In this document: positions 26,305 through 34,806 of the stretch, piece by piece | Layout: the number at the start of each line of letters is the position of its first letter | Numbering within the stretch: position 1 is the stretch's first letter | Source of the DNA: Paenibacillus barengoltzii NBRC 101215 | Lineage (GTDB): Bacteria > Bacillota > Bacilli > Paenibacillales > Paenibacillaceae | Length of the DNA: 47,839 bases | Assembly: GCF_004000745.1 (NCBI RefSeq) | Contig: NZ_BILV01000036.1 | Coordinates: 1 to 47,839 of the forward strand | Direction of reading: 5' to 3' | Made by a program: the position numbers and the translations under genes | The notes under the pieces: generated by a model | Database searches by the model: none | The model's input: only the letters and a program-made list of their open reading frames with translations | Told to the model about the DNA's origin: nothing

Positions 26305-27396
26305 TTAGATTTCCTCGTCGCTCCAGAACACATCCCGCCGTTTCGGCCGGGCAAGCAGCTTGATTCCCCCGCCGATCAGCAAGACGGCGACGATCGTCGG
26401 ACGGAGGTATTTTTCAATTCGATAGTAGATATGAAGCTCGGGGAAATTAGCATCTAGTACTGGAATGATCAGTTCCATCCCCACGAAATAAATTCCTAGC
26501 AGAATCAACGCAATGCCCAGCCAATGCTGGTATTCACCGCGGGTTTCCAGCAGCGGTTGATCCTCCATAGGTAAAATTCCGTAGCGGCTCGTCTGCTGCA
26601 GGCCGTCGAAGAAACAATAAAACCAGATGATCGGGAGGATGAACAAAAACACCGATAACCGAAACACATCAATGATATAGAAGCTGCCCAGGAACAGGAC
26701 CATCATTTGCAGGCCGCGTTTCTGCAACCCGAGGTACATTTGACCTGCCCCGGGAAATGCGGATAACAATGTCGCCAGCACTTTGCTGCGCCGACCTTCT
26801 ATTCTTCCGGCTTCCCAGTCGTCAAAGGGGGTTCGGTCAACCAACGGCTCGCCCGCTAATTTCCGGTGCACGAGCTGCACCGCATCGAACATGCTGTACA
26901 GCCAAATGATCGGCAGCAGACCAAGGAACAGCAGAAACACGGAATCATGTGTAAGGCCAGATACAAAAAACATCATCGTGATCAAGCCAAAAAAGGCGAT
27001 CAAAAACGAAAGCCCGCGCTGCATAAGTCCAAGTTGAAAATGACCCAGACCGGGTACAAACGACAGCAAGATGGTAAAGAATTTCTCCGACTCTCTTCCT
27101 TCGCCGGTCATCTGACGAACATGCTCCCGGTAAGCCCGTTCCTCCGGCGATTCGCGAAGCATCGTGATCAACAGGTCAAACATCGAGATCAACCAGAGAA
27201 TAATGGACGCGACCAAGGTGAACATGGCCATCTCCCCGCTGTCCGCAGCCATTGCTACAACCAATCCAAACAAAATTCCGCCAAAAAACAGGATCGGATA
27301 GGTGATCCCTCTTCCTTTTTTGCCCCAATAGAGATGTCCCAGACCAGGGATAAAATTTAACAGTAAAGCTAACAGTCGATTTCGCTCATACGGCAT
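26305..27396 (-). CDS. Triple-repeat TM2-like membrane protein
   Basis: A 363-residue membrane protein with an obvious threefold internal repeat of about 98-100 residues. Each repeat starts with a PGxGxxxxGxxxRG motif (near residues 17, 115 and 215) and ends with a tryptophan-rich helix and an S/CxFD motif (near 71, 168 and 261). That motif is typical of TM2-domain hairpins. A fourth hydrophobic region with a basic tail ends the protein. Function unknown. It follows the anti-sigma gene by 58 bases in the same orientation and may belong to the same envelope-stress unit. Confidence 0.8.
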   Translation of the reverse strand: MPYERNRLLALLLNFIPGLGHLYWGKKGRGITYPILFFGGILFGLVVAMAADSGEMAMFTLVASIILWLISMFDLLITMLRESPEERAYREHVRQMTGEGRESEKFFTILLSFVPGLGHFQLGLMQRGLSFLIAFFGLITMMFFVSGLTHDSVFLLFLGLLPIIWLYSMFDAVQLVHRKLAGEPLVDRTPFDDWEAGRIEGRRSKVLATLLSAFPGAGQMYLGLQKRGLQMMVLFLGSFYIIDVFRLSVFLFILPIIWFYCFFDGLQQTSRYGILPMEDQPLLETRGEYQHWLGIALILLGIYFVGMELIIPVLDANFPELHIYYRIEKYLRPTIVAVLLIGGGIKLLARPKRRDVFWSDEEI

Positions 27397-27454
27397 ATGC
27401 TTTCTTCCTTTCCTCTATCATCGCTTCATACCATTCCTATAGAAAATGAATTTG

Positions 27455-27895
27455 TTATCGTTGCCAGCTGTCAAGCCAGCTGGTTGTTGCCTTCATCATC
27501 CGCTCGCTCAGAGAGGATGAGTTCGGACGTTGGATCAGTTGATTGCTTTTTAACGCGATATGATCAAAAACACCGCTTCCCAGCAGCAATGCGGTCAAAG
27601 TTGCCGCGATTACATAGTGCAGCAGCGGATGACGACTCCAGGCTCTGCGGCTGCCGGTTCGCGCCTTCGTCTCCCTAGCACGCGGAAGCTTCTCTATGAT
27701 CGATTGCCGATAGGCTGCCTCATCTATCGGTCCCGGAAGCTCGCGTTCCACGGAGGATAGTACAGCCGCATAACCAGCAAAGGCCGCCTCATCCCCTTGC
27801 AGTAAGGCTTCCAAGCGTGACTCCGTGTTCGCATCCAGTTCGCCGCTAATATAACTGCGCCATAGCGCTAAATCCTCTGGCTTATGTTGGCTCAT
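27455..27895 (-). CDS. Anti-sigma factor (single-pass membrane protein)
   Basis: A 146-residue protein: cytoplasmic N-terminal part (about 1-90) with a zinc-less anti-sigma-like helical region including LALWRSYISGELD, one membrane helix (about 93-112) and a short outer tail. Its ATG overlaps the sigma-factor stop (ATGA), with GGAGGA 6 bases before it, the standard coupling of an ECF sigma factor and its membrane inhibitor. The canonical HxxxCxxC zinc motif is absent, as in several membrane anti-sigma factors. The sensed signal is unknown. Confidence 0.82.
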   Translation of the reverse strand: MSQHKPEDLALWRSYISGELDANTESRLEALLQGDEAAFAGYAAVLSSVERELPGPIDEAAYRQSIIEKLPRARETKARTGSRRAWSRHPLLHYVIAATLTALLLGSGVFDHIALKSNQLIQRPNSSSLSERMMKATTSWLDSWQR

Positions 27896-28440
27896 CCCCA
27901 TTCCTCCCTTGACCAGTGCTCACGAATATAAGCCCTCGCCCGGTATAGCTTCGATTCTATTGTTTTCACCGCTACACCTAACTCTGCGGCGATTTGATCA
28001 TGACTTTTGCCTTCCAGATAAAATTTCGTAACGATCTGACGATGCCCCGCCGGAAGCGCGGCAATTCTTCGACGGACCTCCACAGTCCGCTCAGCATGGA
28101 GTAAACCAAACAGATTACCTTCATCCGAATCCGTTGCGTGCAGGTCCAGATCCGCCGGGTCCCAATGCTCTTCCTTGCGCCGGTCCCGCTTCCGCTTGAT
28201 GTCAATCGACTTGTTAACGGCGATCCGGGTCAACCAGGTTTTAAGACCTTGTGAGCGATACTCCGGGAGAGATTTATAGATTTGCAGGAAGGTTTCCTGG
28301 GCAGCATCCTCCGCTTCCTTGGCATCATGCAGCACCGAGTAGGCTACTCGATACACATAGGTCCCATATTCCTGGATCAACCAAGGAAAGACGCTGTGAT
28401 CTCCCTTCTGAAATCTTAGAACAAACGATCTTTCATCAAT
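27892..28440 (-). CDS. ECF RNA polymerase sigma factor, probable ATT start
   Basis: An extracytoplasmic-function sigma factor. Region 2 (GTYVYRVAYSVLHDAKEAED, then AAQETFLQIYKSL) and region 4 (LPAGHRQIVTKFYLEGKSHD, then VAVKTIESKLYRAR) are clear. Family alignment needs about 20 residues before the in-frame TTG at 28380, and the frame continues upstream with FQKGDHSVFPWLIQEYG, typical ECF sequence. Between an upstream TGA and that TTG there is no ATG, GTG or TTG in frame. ATT at 28440 stands 8 bases after GGAGG, the ideal spacing, giving 182 residues. An out-of-frame TTG/ATG (28439/28436) opens a mini-ORF ending at 28416. An indel in the sequence is the main alternative. Confidence 0.85.
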   Translation of the reverse strand: MDERSFVLRFQKGDHSVFPWLIQEYGTYVYRVAYSVLHDAKEAEDAAQETFLQIYKSLPEYRSQGLKTWLTRIAVNKSIDIKRKRDRRKEEHWDPADLDLHATDSDEGNLFGLLHAERTVEVRRRIAALPAGHRQIVTKFYLEGKSHDQIAAELGVAVKTIESKLYRARAYIREHWSREEWG

Positions 28441-28679
28441 AACTCTCCCCTCCTCCCATCATATTGACGACGGTTGTCCGCCCTGCCCCTGCATACTAAT
28501 TGAAAAAACGTTTGAACCCGCAAAAGTGCTACAAAACTACCCAAAAAATTGTTTATGTCATAAATGTTTACATTAAATTCAACTATTTAAATATTTTAAA
28601 ACTGACTTAAAAATCGTTCTACAAATCGTTATAGCTTGATAACTAAAGGTTTAAGCGCTTTATTCGCCATTTAACCTGT

Positions 28680-28709
28680 TTGTCAATATACATGACATCA
28701 AACTATAAT
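28680..28709 (+). promoter_or_regulatory. Asparaginase promoter
   Basis: TTGTCA (28680-28685) and a perfect TATAAT (28704-28709) are separated by 18 bases, about 75 bases before the start codon. The GlnR/TnrA-type box overlaps its -35 region. Upstream of this (28441-28679) the sequence is A/T-rich with no gene and must also hold the divergent sigma-factor promoter, which I could not place. Confidence 0.65.
28681..28697. promoter_or_regulatory. GlnR/TnrA-type nitrogen-control box
   Basis: TGTCA-N7-TGACA fits the TGTNA-N7-TNACA consensus of the MerR-family nitrogen regulators GlnR and TnrA at every defined position. It covers the -35 element and spacer of the asparaginase promoter, a location that predicts repression rather than activation. 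Confidence 0.65.
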
Positions 28710-28785
28710 TTCTCTCAAGTTAACAACCGTTGTGGCAGTTTTTATTACATAACGTTAACTTAATAACATCTTGGAGGTTGATGGA

Positions 28786-29946
28786 ATGAAGAAGTGGACA
28801 TCCCGAAGTTTAAAGACCTTATTAGTTACCGGCCTCGCCGTGACTGCACTGCTCCCCAATTTATATCTCGCGCCAGCTTCTGCAGCCGAAACGGTGACAG
28901 GTACCGTTACCGCGACCGAAGTTGTCAAGAAACTGCCGAAAGTGCAGGTCATCGCCACCGGCGGCACACTTGCCGGGCAATCCACGGATGAAACGAGCTT
29001 CCAAACCTATCGAGCCGGCTCGCTGCCAATTGCCGATCTCGTAGCCTCCCTCCCCAATAAAGACCAAATCGCCGATGTCTCTACATATCAATTCGGCAAC
29101 TCTGGCTCCAGCGCCTATACGATTGAGCAATTATACGATCTTTCCTTGAAAGTTGACGAAGCCCTCAAAACCCAAGACGGGGTTGTGGTAACAACCGGTA
29201 CGGATACGATGGAAGAAATCGCCTACTTCCTGGATTTGACCGTGCGCAGCCCCAAACCGGTCGTTGTTACAGGTTCCATGCGACCTTGGACGGTCATCGG
29301 GACGGATGCGCCAGCTAACCTTTATAACGCTATTAAGTTGGCGGCGAGCGGAAAGACGAAATATTTCGGCACCGTCGTCATGCTGAACGACGAGTTCCAT
29401 GCCGCCCGTGAGGTTACGAAAACGAACTCCTATCGGACCGATACGTTCGTAACGCCGGAAATTGGAGCACTTGGTTATATCGACGAAAAAACGATCCGCG
29501 TTTACCGCGCACCGTTCCGTGCTCTAAAATCGGCTGCAGATTGGGCAACACCGTTTGATCTGAGCAAAATCAGCAAAAAGGACTTGGCGAAGGTCGAAAT
29601 CGCCTACTCCTATCAAGATGCCGGTGCTGGTGCAATCAGCGGATTTGTCGCCAACGGAGCCAAAGGCATCGTTACGGCTGGCACCGGAGCAGGCGGGATC
29701 TCCAAGGCAATGACCGAAGAGCGTAAAGCCGCCATCGAGAAAGGCGTTGTGTTCGTCACAACGACCCGGACCGGATCAGGCAGCAACTATTCCAGCGGTG
29801 AAGGGATTATCGCCGGTGACAACCTGAACGCCGCCCATGCTCGCATTCTCTTGCTGCTCTGCTTGTCCTTCTCGAAGGACTTCGATACCGTGAAGAACTG
29901 GTTTACGACCGTCGGGTATGGCCAAATTGAGCTCCCGGCAAAGTAA
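28786..29946 (+). CDS. Secreted L-asparaginase (type II)
   Basis: A 386-residue exported asparaginase that releases ammonia from asparagine outside the cell. A Sec signal peptide (about 1-34, ending ASAA) precedes the catalytic domain. Both active-site motifs are intact: VIATGGTLAG (nucleophile Thr61) and VVTTGTDTMEE (Thr139-Asp140). GGAGG lies 8 bases before the ATG. It is a single-gene unit with a promoter overlapped by a GlnR/TnrA-type box and its own terminator, consistent with nitrogen scavenging. It corresponds to B. subtilis AnsZ in type, but I do not claim orthology. Confidence 0.93.
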   Translation: MKKWTSRSLKTLLVTGLAVTALLPNLYLAPASAAETVTGTVTATEVVKKLPKVQVIATGGTLAGQSTDETSFQTYRAGSLPIADLVASLPNKDQIADVSTYQFGNSGSSAYTIEQLYDLSLKVDEALKTQDGVVVTTGTDTMEEIAYFLDLTVRSPKPVVVTGSMRPWTVIGTDAPANLYNAIKLAASGKTKYFGTVVMLNDEFHAAREVTKTNSYRTDTFVTPEIGALGYIDEKTIRVYRAPFRALKSAADWATPFDLSKISKKDLAKVEIAYSYQDAGAGAISGFVANGAKGIVTAGTGAGGISKAMTEERKAAIEKGVVFVTTTRTGSGSNYSSGEGIIAGDNLNAAHARILLLLCLSFSKDFDTVKNWFTTVGYGQIELPAK

Positions 29947-29984
29947 GGAAATTGAATAACTCTACCTCCCCATTCAAATATTTG

Positions 29985-30019
29985 GCAGCGCGGTTCTTAA
30001 CGAACGCGCTGCTTTTTTT
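29985..30019 (+). terminator. Asparaginase terminator
   Basis: GCAGCGC (29985-29991) pairs with GCGCTGC (30006-30012), with an inner GTTC/GAAC stem, followed by seven T. Confidence 0.92.
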
Positions 30020-30078
30020 ACTTGGATTGACGAGCCCATGGGGAATCGGTAAGATTTGGAGGGAGGTGTTCATCTAGC

Positions 30079-30447
30079 ATGACCTTACTGCTTACTTTGG
30101 GTGGAATTCTGATGTTTCTTGCGGTTGGGCTCGGCGCCTTCGGCGCGCACGCCCTCAAAGACCGCTTAACCGAAGATCGGCAAAAAACGTATCAAACGGG
30201 CATCCAATACCATATTGCCCACGGAATCGGACTCCTTCTGCTGGGTCTTACCTCAGCACAACTCGAGAGCGAATCGCTCATCGTCCTCGCCGGCTGGTTC
30301 CTGCTTGCCGGTATCATTCTATTCTCCGGCAGCCTGTATGCCTTGAGCTTGACCGGCATCCGCAAACTAGGCGCCATTACGCCGTTAGGCGGCGTCAGTT
30401 TCCTCGCGGGTTGGGTGATCTTTGTGATTGCGGTGATCCAAGGCTAA
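30079..30447 (+). CDS. DUF423-family small membrane protein
   Basis: A 122-residue integral membrane protein with four hydrophobic helices and the DUF423 signatures GLGAFGAHALKDRL, YHIAHGIGLL and PLGGVSFLAGW. It is related to B. subtilis YwdK. Function is unknown. GGAGGGAGG precedes the ATG. It lies between the asparaginase terminator and a bidirectional terminator shared with dnaD, so it is a monocistronic gene. Confidence 0.9.
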   Translation: MTLLLTLGGILMFLAVGLGAFGAHALKDRLTEDRQKTYQTGIQYHIAHGIGLLLLGLTSAQLESESLIVLAGWFLLAGIILFSGSLYALSLTGIRKLGAITPLGGVSFLAGWVIFVIAVIQG

Positions 30448-30461
30448 GTACGATCTTACAC

Positions 30462-30500
30462 AAAAAAGAGTGCCTCTTCCATTGAGAGGCACTCTTTTTA
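30462..30500. terminator. Bidirectional terminator DUF423/dnaD
   Basis: An 11-bp stem (30467-30477 with 30485-30495) flanked by AAAAA on the left and TTTTT on the right, so it works for both the rightward DUF423 gene and the leftward hbd-ackA-asnS-dnaD run. Confidence 0.92.
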
Positions 30501-30510
30501 TTTTATTGAC

Positions 30511-31200
30511 TTATCGCATCCCGCTGCGGAAGCGTTGCGTATAAGCTTTGACGTCCTCCGCTGTACGCACGCGGTTGCGGCTCCATTCCAGCAAGATCCG
30601 GTCAATGTACCGGAAATGGACCTTTCCGGCAAATACCGCTTCCTTCAGCGCCAATCGGATCAGCTCTTCTGGATAACGGTCTTGGTCCACCCAGCTGGAG
30701 ATCGTCTCGCATTCCATCGGCGAAAGCGGACGGGCAAATTCTTTTTCAAAGATAACAAATAAGTTCCGTTCCGGCTCCTCACGAACTTCAGGAGCAGAAT
30801 CTTCCGGTTTGCGGCCGAACGCGGCCGATGGCTGCGCAGCCAGCCACTCGCCCAGCCGCTTGTACATACCATGCAAATTATAATGCTCCGAATGGATGCC
30901 GGTTGCTTCATCAACCGTCTCGTCGATGCTGATCCAGCCTTCCTTCAATAAACCGCGAATGACCGGGGCAAGCGTTCCGGGTGCCATGTCCATCCGTGAT
31001 TCCAGCTGCTCAATCGACGGGAAATCGTTACGCTCGATTTGCTGGAAAGCCAGTAACTGGATCAGCAACATCGCTTCTGTATCGCTTAAACGGAGCTTCC
31101 GGTAATGGGCAAGCAGCGGGTAAGGGATGTTCACCATCCCCGCCTCCATCCCGAGAGCCATGCCCTTCGCCCAAGCGTTGTTGCCTTCATTCATGGCCAT
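30511..31200 (-). CDS. dnaD: DnaD-like replication initiation (primosome) protein
   Basis: A 229-residue DnaD: N-terminal winged-helix domain (about 20-110, with LSDTEAMLLIQLLAFQ) for oligomerisation, then the DnaD/DnaB2 domain (about 145-215) with the YIDRILLEWSRN motif that binds DNA. It helps load the replicative helicase with DnaB and DnaI. Directly downstream of asnS, as in Bacillus. AAAGGTGAG lies 8 bases before the first of two ATG codons, which I took as the start. Confidence 0.95.
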   Translation of the reverse strand: MAMNEGNNAWAKGMALGMEAGMVNIPYPLLAHYRKLRLSDTEAMLLIQLLAFQQIERNDFPSIEQLESRMDMAPGTLAPVIRGLLKEGWISIDETVDEATGIHSEHYNLHGMYKRLGEWLAAQPSAAFGRKPEDSAPEVREEPERNLFVIFEKEFARPLSPMECETISSWVDQDRYPEELIRLALKEAVFAGKVHFRYIDRILLEWSRNRVRTAEDVKAYTQRFRSGMR

Positions 31201-31225
31201 AGATTAAGCTCACCTTTCAGTAGCC

Positions 31226-32521
31226 TTATGGATACAACCGGTACAGCATCCGCGGGAACGGAATCGTCTCGCGTACGTGATCCAGACCGCAAATCCAAGC
31301 AACAGTCCGTTCCAATCCGAGGCCGAAGCCGGAGTGAGGAACCGAGCCGTATTTTCGCAGATCCAGGTACCATTGGTACGTTTCCGGCGACAGGTTATGC
31401 TCCTTGAAGCGTTCCTCCATCAGTTCCGGATCGTCAATCCGTTGCGAACCGCCGATAATTTCCCCGTAGCCTTCCGGAGCAATCATATCGGCGCAGAGTA
31501 CGACCTCTGGACGATTCGGATCCGGCTTCATATAGAACGCCTTGATTCCCGCTGGATAATGGGTGATAAACACCGGCTTGTCGTAACGTTCGGCAATCGC
31601 CGTTTCGTGCGGTGCTCCGAAGTCTTCGCCCCAAGGAATATCAAAACCTTGCGTATGCAGGTATTCAATCGCCTCATCATACGTGATCCGCGGGAACGGC
31701 GCTTGGATGCCTTCCAGCTTGGACACGTCGCGGCCTACAGCTTCCAGCTCGGCTCGGCAATTTTTCAATACCGATTGCACCACATGCGTGATGAAATTCT
31801 CTTGCACCTTCAAGCTTTCCTCATGATCGGTGAAAGCCATTTCCGGCTCGATCATCCAGAACTCGATCAAATGGCGGCGCGTCTTGGATTTCTCAGCACG
31901 GAACGTTGGTCCGAAGGAGTACACTTTCCCCAACGCCATCGCAGCAGCTTCCATATAAAGCTGGCCGCTTTGTGTCAGATAAGCGTCTTCCTCAAAATAT
32001 TTCGTATGGAACAGGTTCGTCGTTCCTTCCGCCGAGGTTGGCGTCAGGATTGGCGGATCCACCAGTGTAAACCCGTTTTGATCGAAAAACTCTTGCACGG
32101 CGCGAATAATTTCAGCCCGAATGACCATAATCGCCCGCTGCTTCGAGGAACGAAGCCACAGGTGACGATGGTCCATCAAGAAATCAACCCCGTGTTCTTT
32201 GGGCGTAATCGGATAGTTTTCGGTCAATTGGATGATTTCGATGTCGGTAACCGTCATTTCATAACCGGACTTGCTTCGCGGCTCCTCGCGAATAACGCCC
32301 GTCACGTACATCGAGGATTCTTGGGTCAAGCTTTTGGCTTTGTTCCAGGTTTCCTCAGATACCTCGTTCTTCACTACAACTGCTTGGATGTAGCCGGTCC
32401 CGTCCCGAAGCTGTAAAAATTGAATTTTACCGCTGGAACGTTTGTTATTGAGCCAACTGCCGATGACGACCTGTTCCCCGACATGCTCATTCACTTGACG
32501 AATCACAGTTTTGACCGCCAT
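31226..32521 (-). CDS. asnS: Asparaginyl-tRNA synthetase
   Basis: A 431-residue class IIb synthetase that charges tRNA-Asn. The OB-fold anticodon-binding domain (about 1-105; [20 protein letters not shown]) is followed by the catalytic domain with motif 2 [20 protein letters not shown] and motif 3 [15 protein letters not shown]. Length and motifs are those of AsnRS rather than AspRS. AGAGGAG precedes the ATG. It lies 63 bases after ackA with no strong terminator between, and its stop is 25 bases before dnaD. No T-box is visible in front of it. Confidence 0.97.
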   Translation of the reverse strand: MAVKTVIRQVNEHVGEQVVIGSWLNNKRSSGKIQFLQLRDGTGYIQAVVVKNEVSEETWNKAKSLTQESSMYVTGVIREEPRSKSGYEMTVTDIEIIQLTENYPITPKEHGVDFLMDHRHLWLRSSKQRAIMVIRAEIIRAVQEFFDQNGFTLVDPPILTPTSAEGTTNLFHTKYFEEDAYLTQSGQLYMEAAAMALGKVYSFGPTFRAEKSKTRRHLIEFWMIEPEMAFTDHEESLKVQENFITHVVQSVLKNCRAELEAVGRDVSKLEGIQAPFPRITYDEAIEYLHTQGFDIPWGEDFGAPHETAIAERYDKPVFITHYPAGIKAFYMKPDPNRPEVVLCADMIAPEGYGEIIGGSQRIDDPELMEERFKEHNLSPETYQWYLDLRKYGSVPHSGFGLGLERTVAWICGLDHVRETIPFPRMLYRLYP

Positions 32522-32584
32522 GCTTATATCTCTCCTCTAACGAAAACGATATTTAAAAACCCACAGGTTTAAATTCGCCGTATT

Positions 32585-33790
32585 TTACTTCGATTCCTGC
32601 ACGATCTGCAACGTATCGCGAGCAATCATCAGCTCTTCGTTGGTCGGGATCACCAAAACTTCGACCTTAGAGTTCGGAGTCGAGATCCGGCGCGGTTCCC
32701 CAGAACGAACTTTGTTCAGTTCCTTGTCCAGTTCGACGCCCAAGTAGCTGAGGTTTTCACAGGTTTTCTCACGGACGATCGCCGAGTTCTCGCCCACGCC
32801 AGCCGTAAAGACGATGACGTCAACCCCGTTCATGGCCGCAGCATATGCACCGATGTATTTACGCAGGCGATATTCATACATTTCAAAAGCGAGCGTTTCA
32901 TTCGGTTTACCAGCTTCCCAACCATCGGTAATATCCCGCATGTCGCTGCTGCTTCCGGAAATCGCCAGCAGACCGCTGTGCTTGTTCAGCATCGAGTTCA
33001 CTTCGCTGATGGACAGCTCTTCCTTATTCATGACAAAGGTAACGACCGTTGGATCCAAGTCACCGCTGCGCGTACCCATCATCAAGCCTTCCAAAGGCGT
33101 CAGACCCATGGAAGTATCCACCGATACTCCGCCTTTCACCGCAGTCAAGCTAGCCCCGTTACCGATGTGGCAAGTGATAATCTTCAGTTCTTCAATCGGA
33201 CGGTTCAAAAATTCCGCAGCTACACGGCTGACATATTGGTGCGAGGTACCGTGTGCGCCATAACGGCGGATGCGATGCTTCTTATACAGCACCTTCGGAA
33301 TCGGGTACAAATACACTTTCTCTTCCATTGTTTGATGGAAGGCTGTATCAAAAGCCACTACGTTAGGAACGCCTGGCATGTTCGCTTCAGCCGCATTAAT
33401 CCCCATGATTGCCGGCGGGTTGTGAAGCGGCGCCAGATCAAACAAGCGGCGGATTTCAGCTTTCACTTCCGGCGTAACGAGGGCGGAGCCTTTAAATGTT
33501 TCGCCGCCATGCACGACGCGGTGACCTACCGCTTGAATCTCGTCAACCGAGGACAGAACGCCATGCTCTTTGTCGGTCAATTTCTCAAGCACTTTACGGA
33601 TCGCCGTCGTATGCTCCAGAATTTCGCTGACTTCCGTCACTTCTTCTTTGCCCGTCGGTTTGTGAGTCAGGATCGAGGAATCCATGCCAATCCGTTCAAC
33701 CAGACCTTTAGCCAATACGGTTTCATCGGTCATATCGTACAGCTGATATTTCAAAGAGGAGCTTCCTGCATTAATTACTAACACTTTCAC
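32585..33790 (-). CDS. ackA: Acetate kinase
   Basis: A 401-residue acetate kinase that interconverts acetyl phosphate and acetate with ATP formation. Signatures are VINAGSSSLKYQL at the N-terminus, GHRVVHGGE, RYGAHGTSHQYVS, TCHIGNGASLTAV and the C-terminal VFTAGVGENS. The start is GTG, overlapping the hbd stop as GTGA, so translation is coupled. No phosphotransacetylase gene is in the window. Butyrate or propionate kinase activity is less likely given the acetate-kinase motifs and length. Confidence 0.96.
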   Translation of the reverse strand: MKVLVINAGSSSLKYQLYDMTDETVLAKGLVERIGMDSSILTHKPTGKEEVTEVSEILEHTTAIRKVLEKLTDKEHGVLSSVDEIQAVGHRVVHGGETFKGSALVTPEVKAEIRRLFDLAPLHNPPAIMGINAAEANMPGVPNVVAFDTAFHQTMEEKVYLYPIPKVLYKKHRIRRYGAHGTSHQYVSRVAAEFLNRPIEELKIITCHIGNGASLTAVKGGVSVDTSMGLTPLEGLMMGTRSGDLDPTVVTFVMNKEELSISEVNSMLNKHSGLLAISGSSSDMRDITDGWEAGKPNETLAFEMYEYRLRKYIGAYAAAMNGVDVIVFTAGVGENSAIVREKTCENLSYLGVELDKELNKVRSGEPRRISTPNSKVEVLVIPTNEELMIARDTLQIVQESK

Positions 33791-34659
33791 AGCCGGTCAC
33801 CGTCCTTATCGTATTTAAAGAATCCTTCGCCCGTTTTAACACCCAAATTGCCGGCGCGGACCATTTTCTTGAGCACGAAAGAAGGACGGTATTTCAACTC
33901 GCCAAATTCACGGAACATCCGTTCCAAAGCGGCCAGCACCGAATCCAGACCAAAGCGGTCGGCCATCTCCAGCGGTCCGTATTGGAATTGGTAACCCATG
34001 CGCATCGCTTCATCGATTTCTTCCGCAGAAGCAACGCCTTCACCCAATACATGCAACGCTTCATTGATCATAACGCAAATAATCCGGGATGTGACAAAGC
34101 CCGGAGATTCATATACCATGATGCCGCGTTTCTCAACGACTTCTTCAACAAACCGCTTCGTTTCTTCAAACGTCGTATCCGAAGTTTTCAGACCGCGAAT
34201 GATTTCTACCAGGTTGATTTTAGCAACAGGATAAATAAAGTGCATGCCGATGACGCGCTCCGGATATTTCGTTCCGCCGGCAATCTCGGTCAAACTCAGC
34301 GTGGAGGTATTACTTGCTAAAATAATGTTGCTTGGACAAACTTGGTCCAGTTGCTTAAATACCTCTTTTTTTGCATCCAAATCTTCCGAAATGGTCTCGA
34401 TCACCATATCGCAGGTACCGAGTTCGGCAAAGTGTGTAACTTTATGAATACGGGATAAGATCAGTTTCTTCTCCGCTTTTGTAATTGCCCATTTCTCAAG
34501 TTGTTTATCCAGACTCGTCTCGATCATGTTATAGGCATGATCCAATTTATCGGCTGTCTCCTCCACGAGCAACACGTCCAGTCCTTTAGCAGCCAGCATT
34601 TCACTGATGCCTTGACCCATTGTGCCGCCGCCGATGACACCAATTCGTTTGTAATTCAT
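33787..34659 (-). CDS. hbd: 3-hydroxyacyl-CoA (3-hydroxybutyryl-CoA) dehydrogenase
   Basis: A 290-residue NAD-dependent dehydrogenase of the hydroxyacyl-CoA family. It has the Rossmann motif IGVIGGGTMGQGI, the SNTSTLSLTEIA and GMHFIYPVAKINLVEI catalytic region (His/Glu pair), and the C-terminal helical domain ending KTGEGFFKYDKDG. I chose ATG 34659, with AGAGGA close before it; the longer frame adds residues not found in the family. It is coupled to ackA by a GTGA overlap, which suggests a joint role in acyl-CoA/short-chain acid metabolism. Its exact substrate length is not determined. Confidence 0.9.
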   Translation of the reverse strand: MNYKRIGVIGGGTMGQGISEMLAAKGLDVLLVEETADKLDHAYNMIETSLDKQLEKWAITKAEKKLILSRIHKVTHFAELGTCDMVIETISEDLDAKKEVFKQLDQVCPSNIILASNTSTLSLTEIAGGTKYPERVIGMHFIYPVAKINLVEIIRGLKTSDTTFEETKRFVEEVVEKRGIMVYESPGFVTSRIICVMINEALHVLGEGVASAEEIDEAMRMGYQFQYGPLEMADRFGLDSVLAALERMFREFGELKYRPSFVLKKMVRAGNLGVKTGEGFFKYDKDGDRL

Positions 34660-34771
34660 GGTCCTCTCGCTCCATCCTTTCATCATCTGTACATAATATG
34701 GTTTTCCAGATGTCGAAACATACATCTTTTAACACCCAACATATAATAATATCTTAGCACGAAGAAAAAGT

Positions 34772-34806
34772 AAAAAAAAATAACCGGCACCATGATTTAT
34801 GCCGGT
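34772..34806 (-). terminator. Terminator of the FtsH-like gene
   Basis: Reading leftward, ACCGGCA (34806-34800) pairs with TGCCGGT (34789-34783) and is followed by a T-rich tract of about nine T. The stem begins inside the last codons of the FtsH-like gene, so the stop codon lies in the loop. Confidence 0.85.

Noticed and set aside
28441..28540. ECF-type autoregulated promoter (AAC...CGTC) before the sigma factor
   Set aside because: CGTC occurs near 28468 on the minus strand, but no AAC-type -35 lies 16 bases upstream.
31277..32416. 379-codon open frame opposite asnS
   Set aside because: Shadow of asnS, whose class II synthetase motifs are intact.
34660..34780. Rex operator in front of hbd-ackA
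   Set aside because: No TTGTGA-N6-TCACAA-like dyad is present in the gap.
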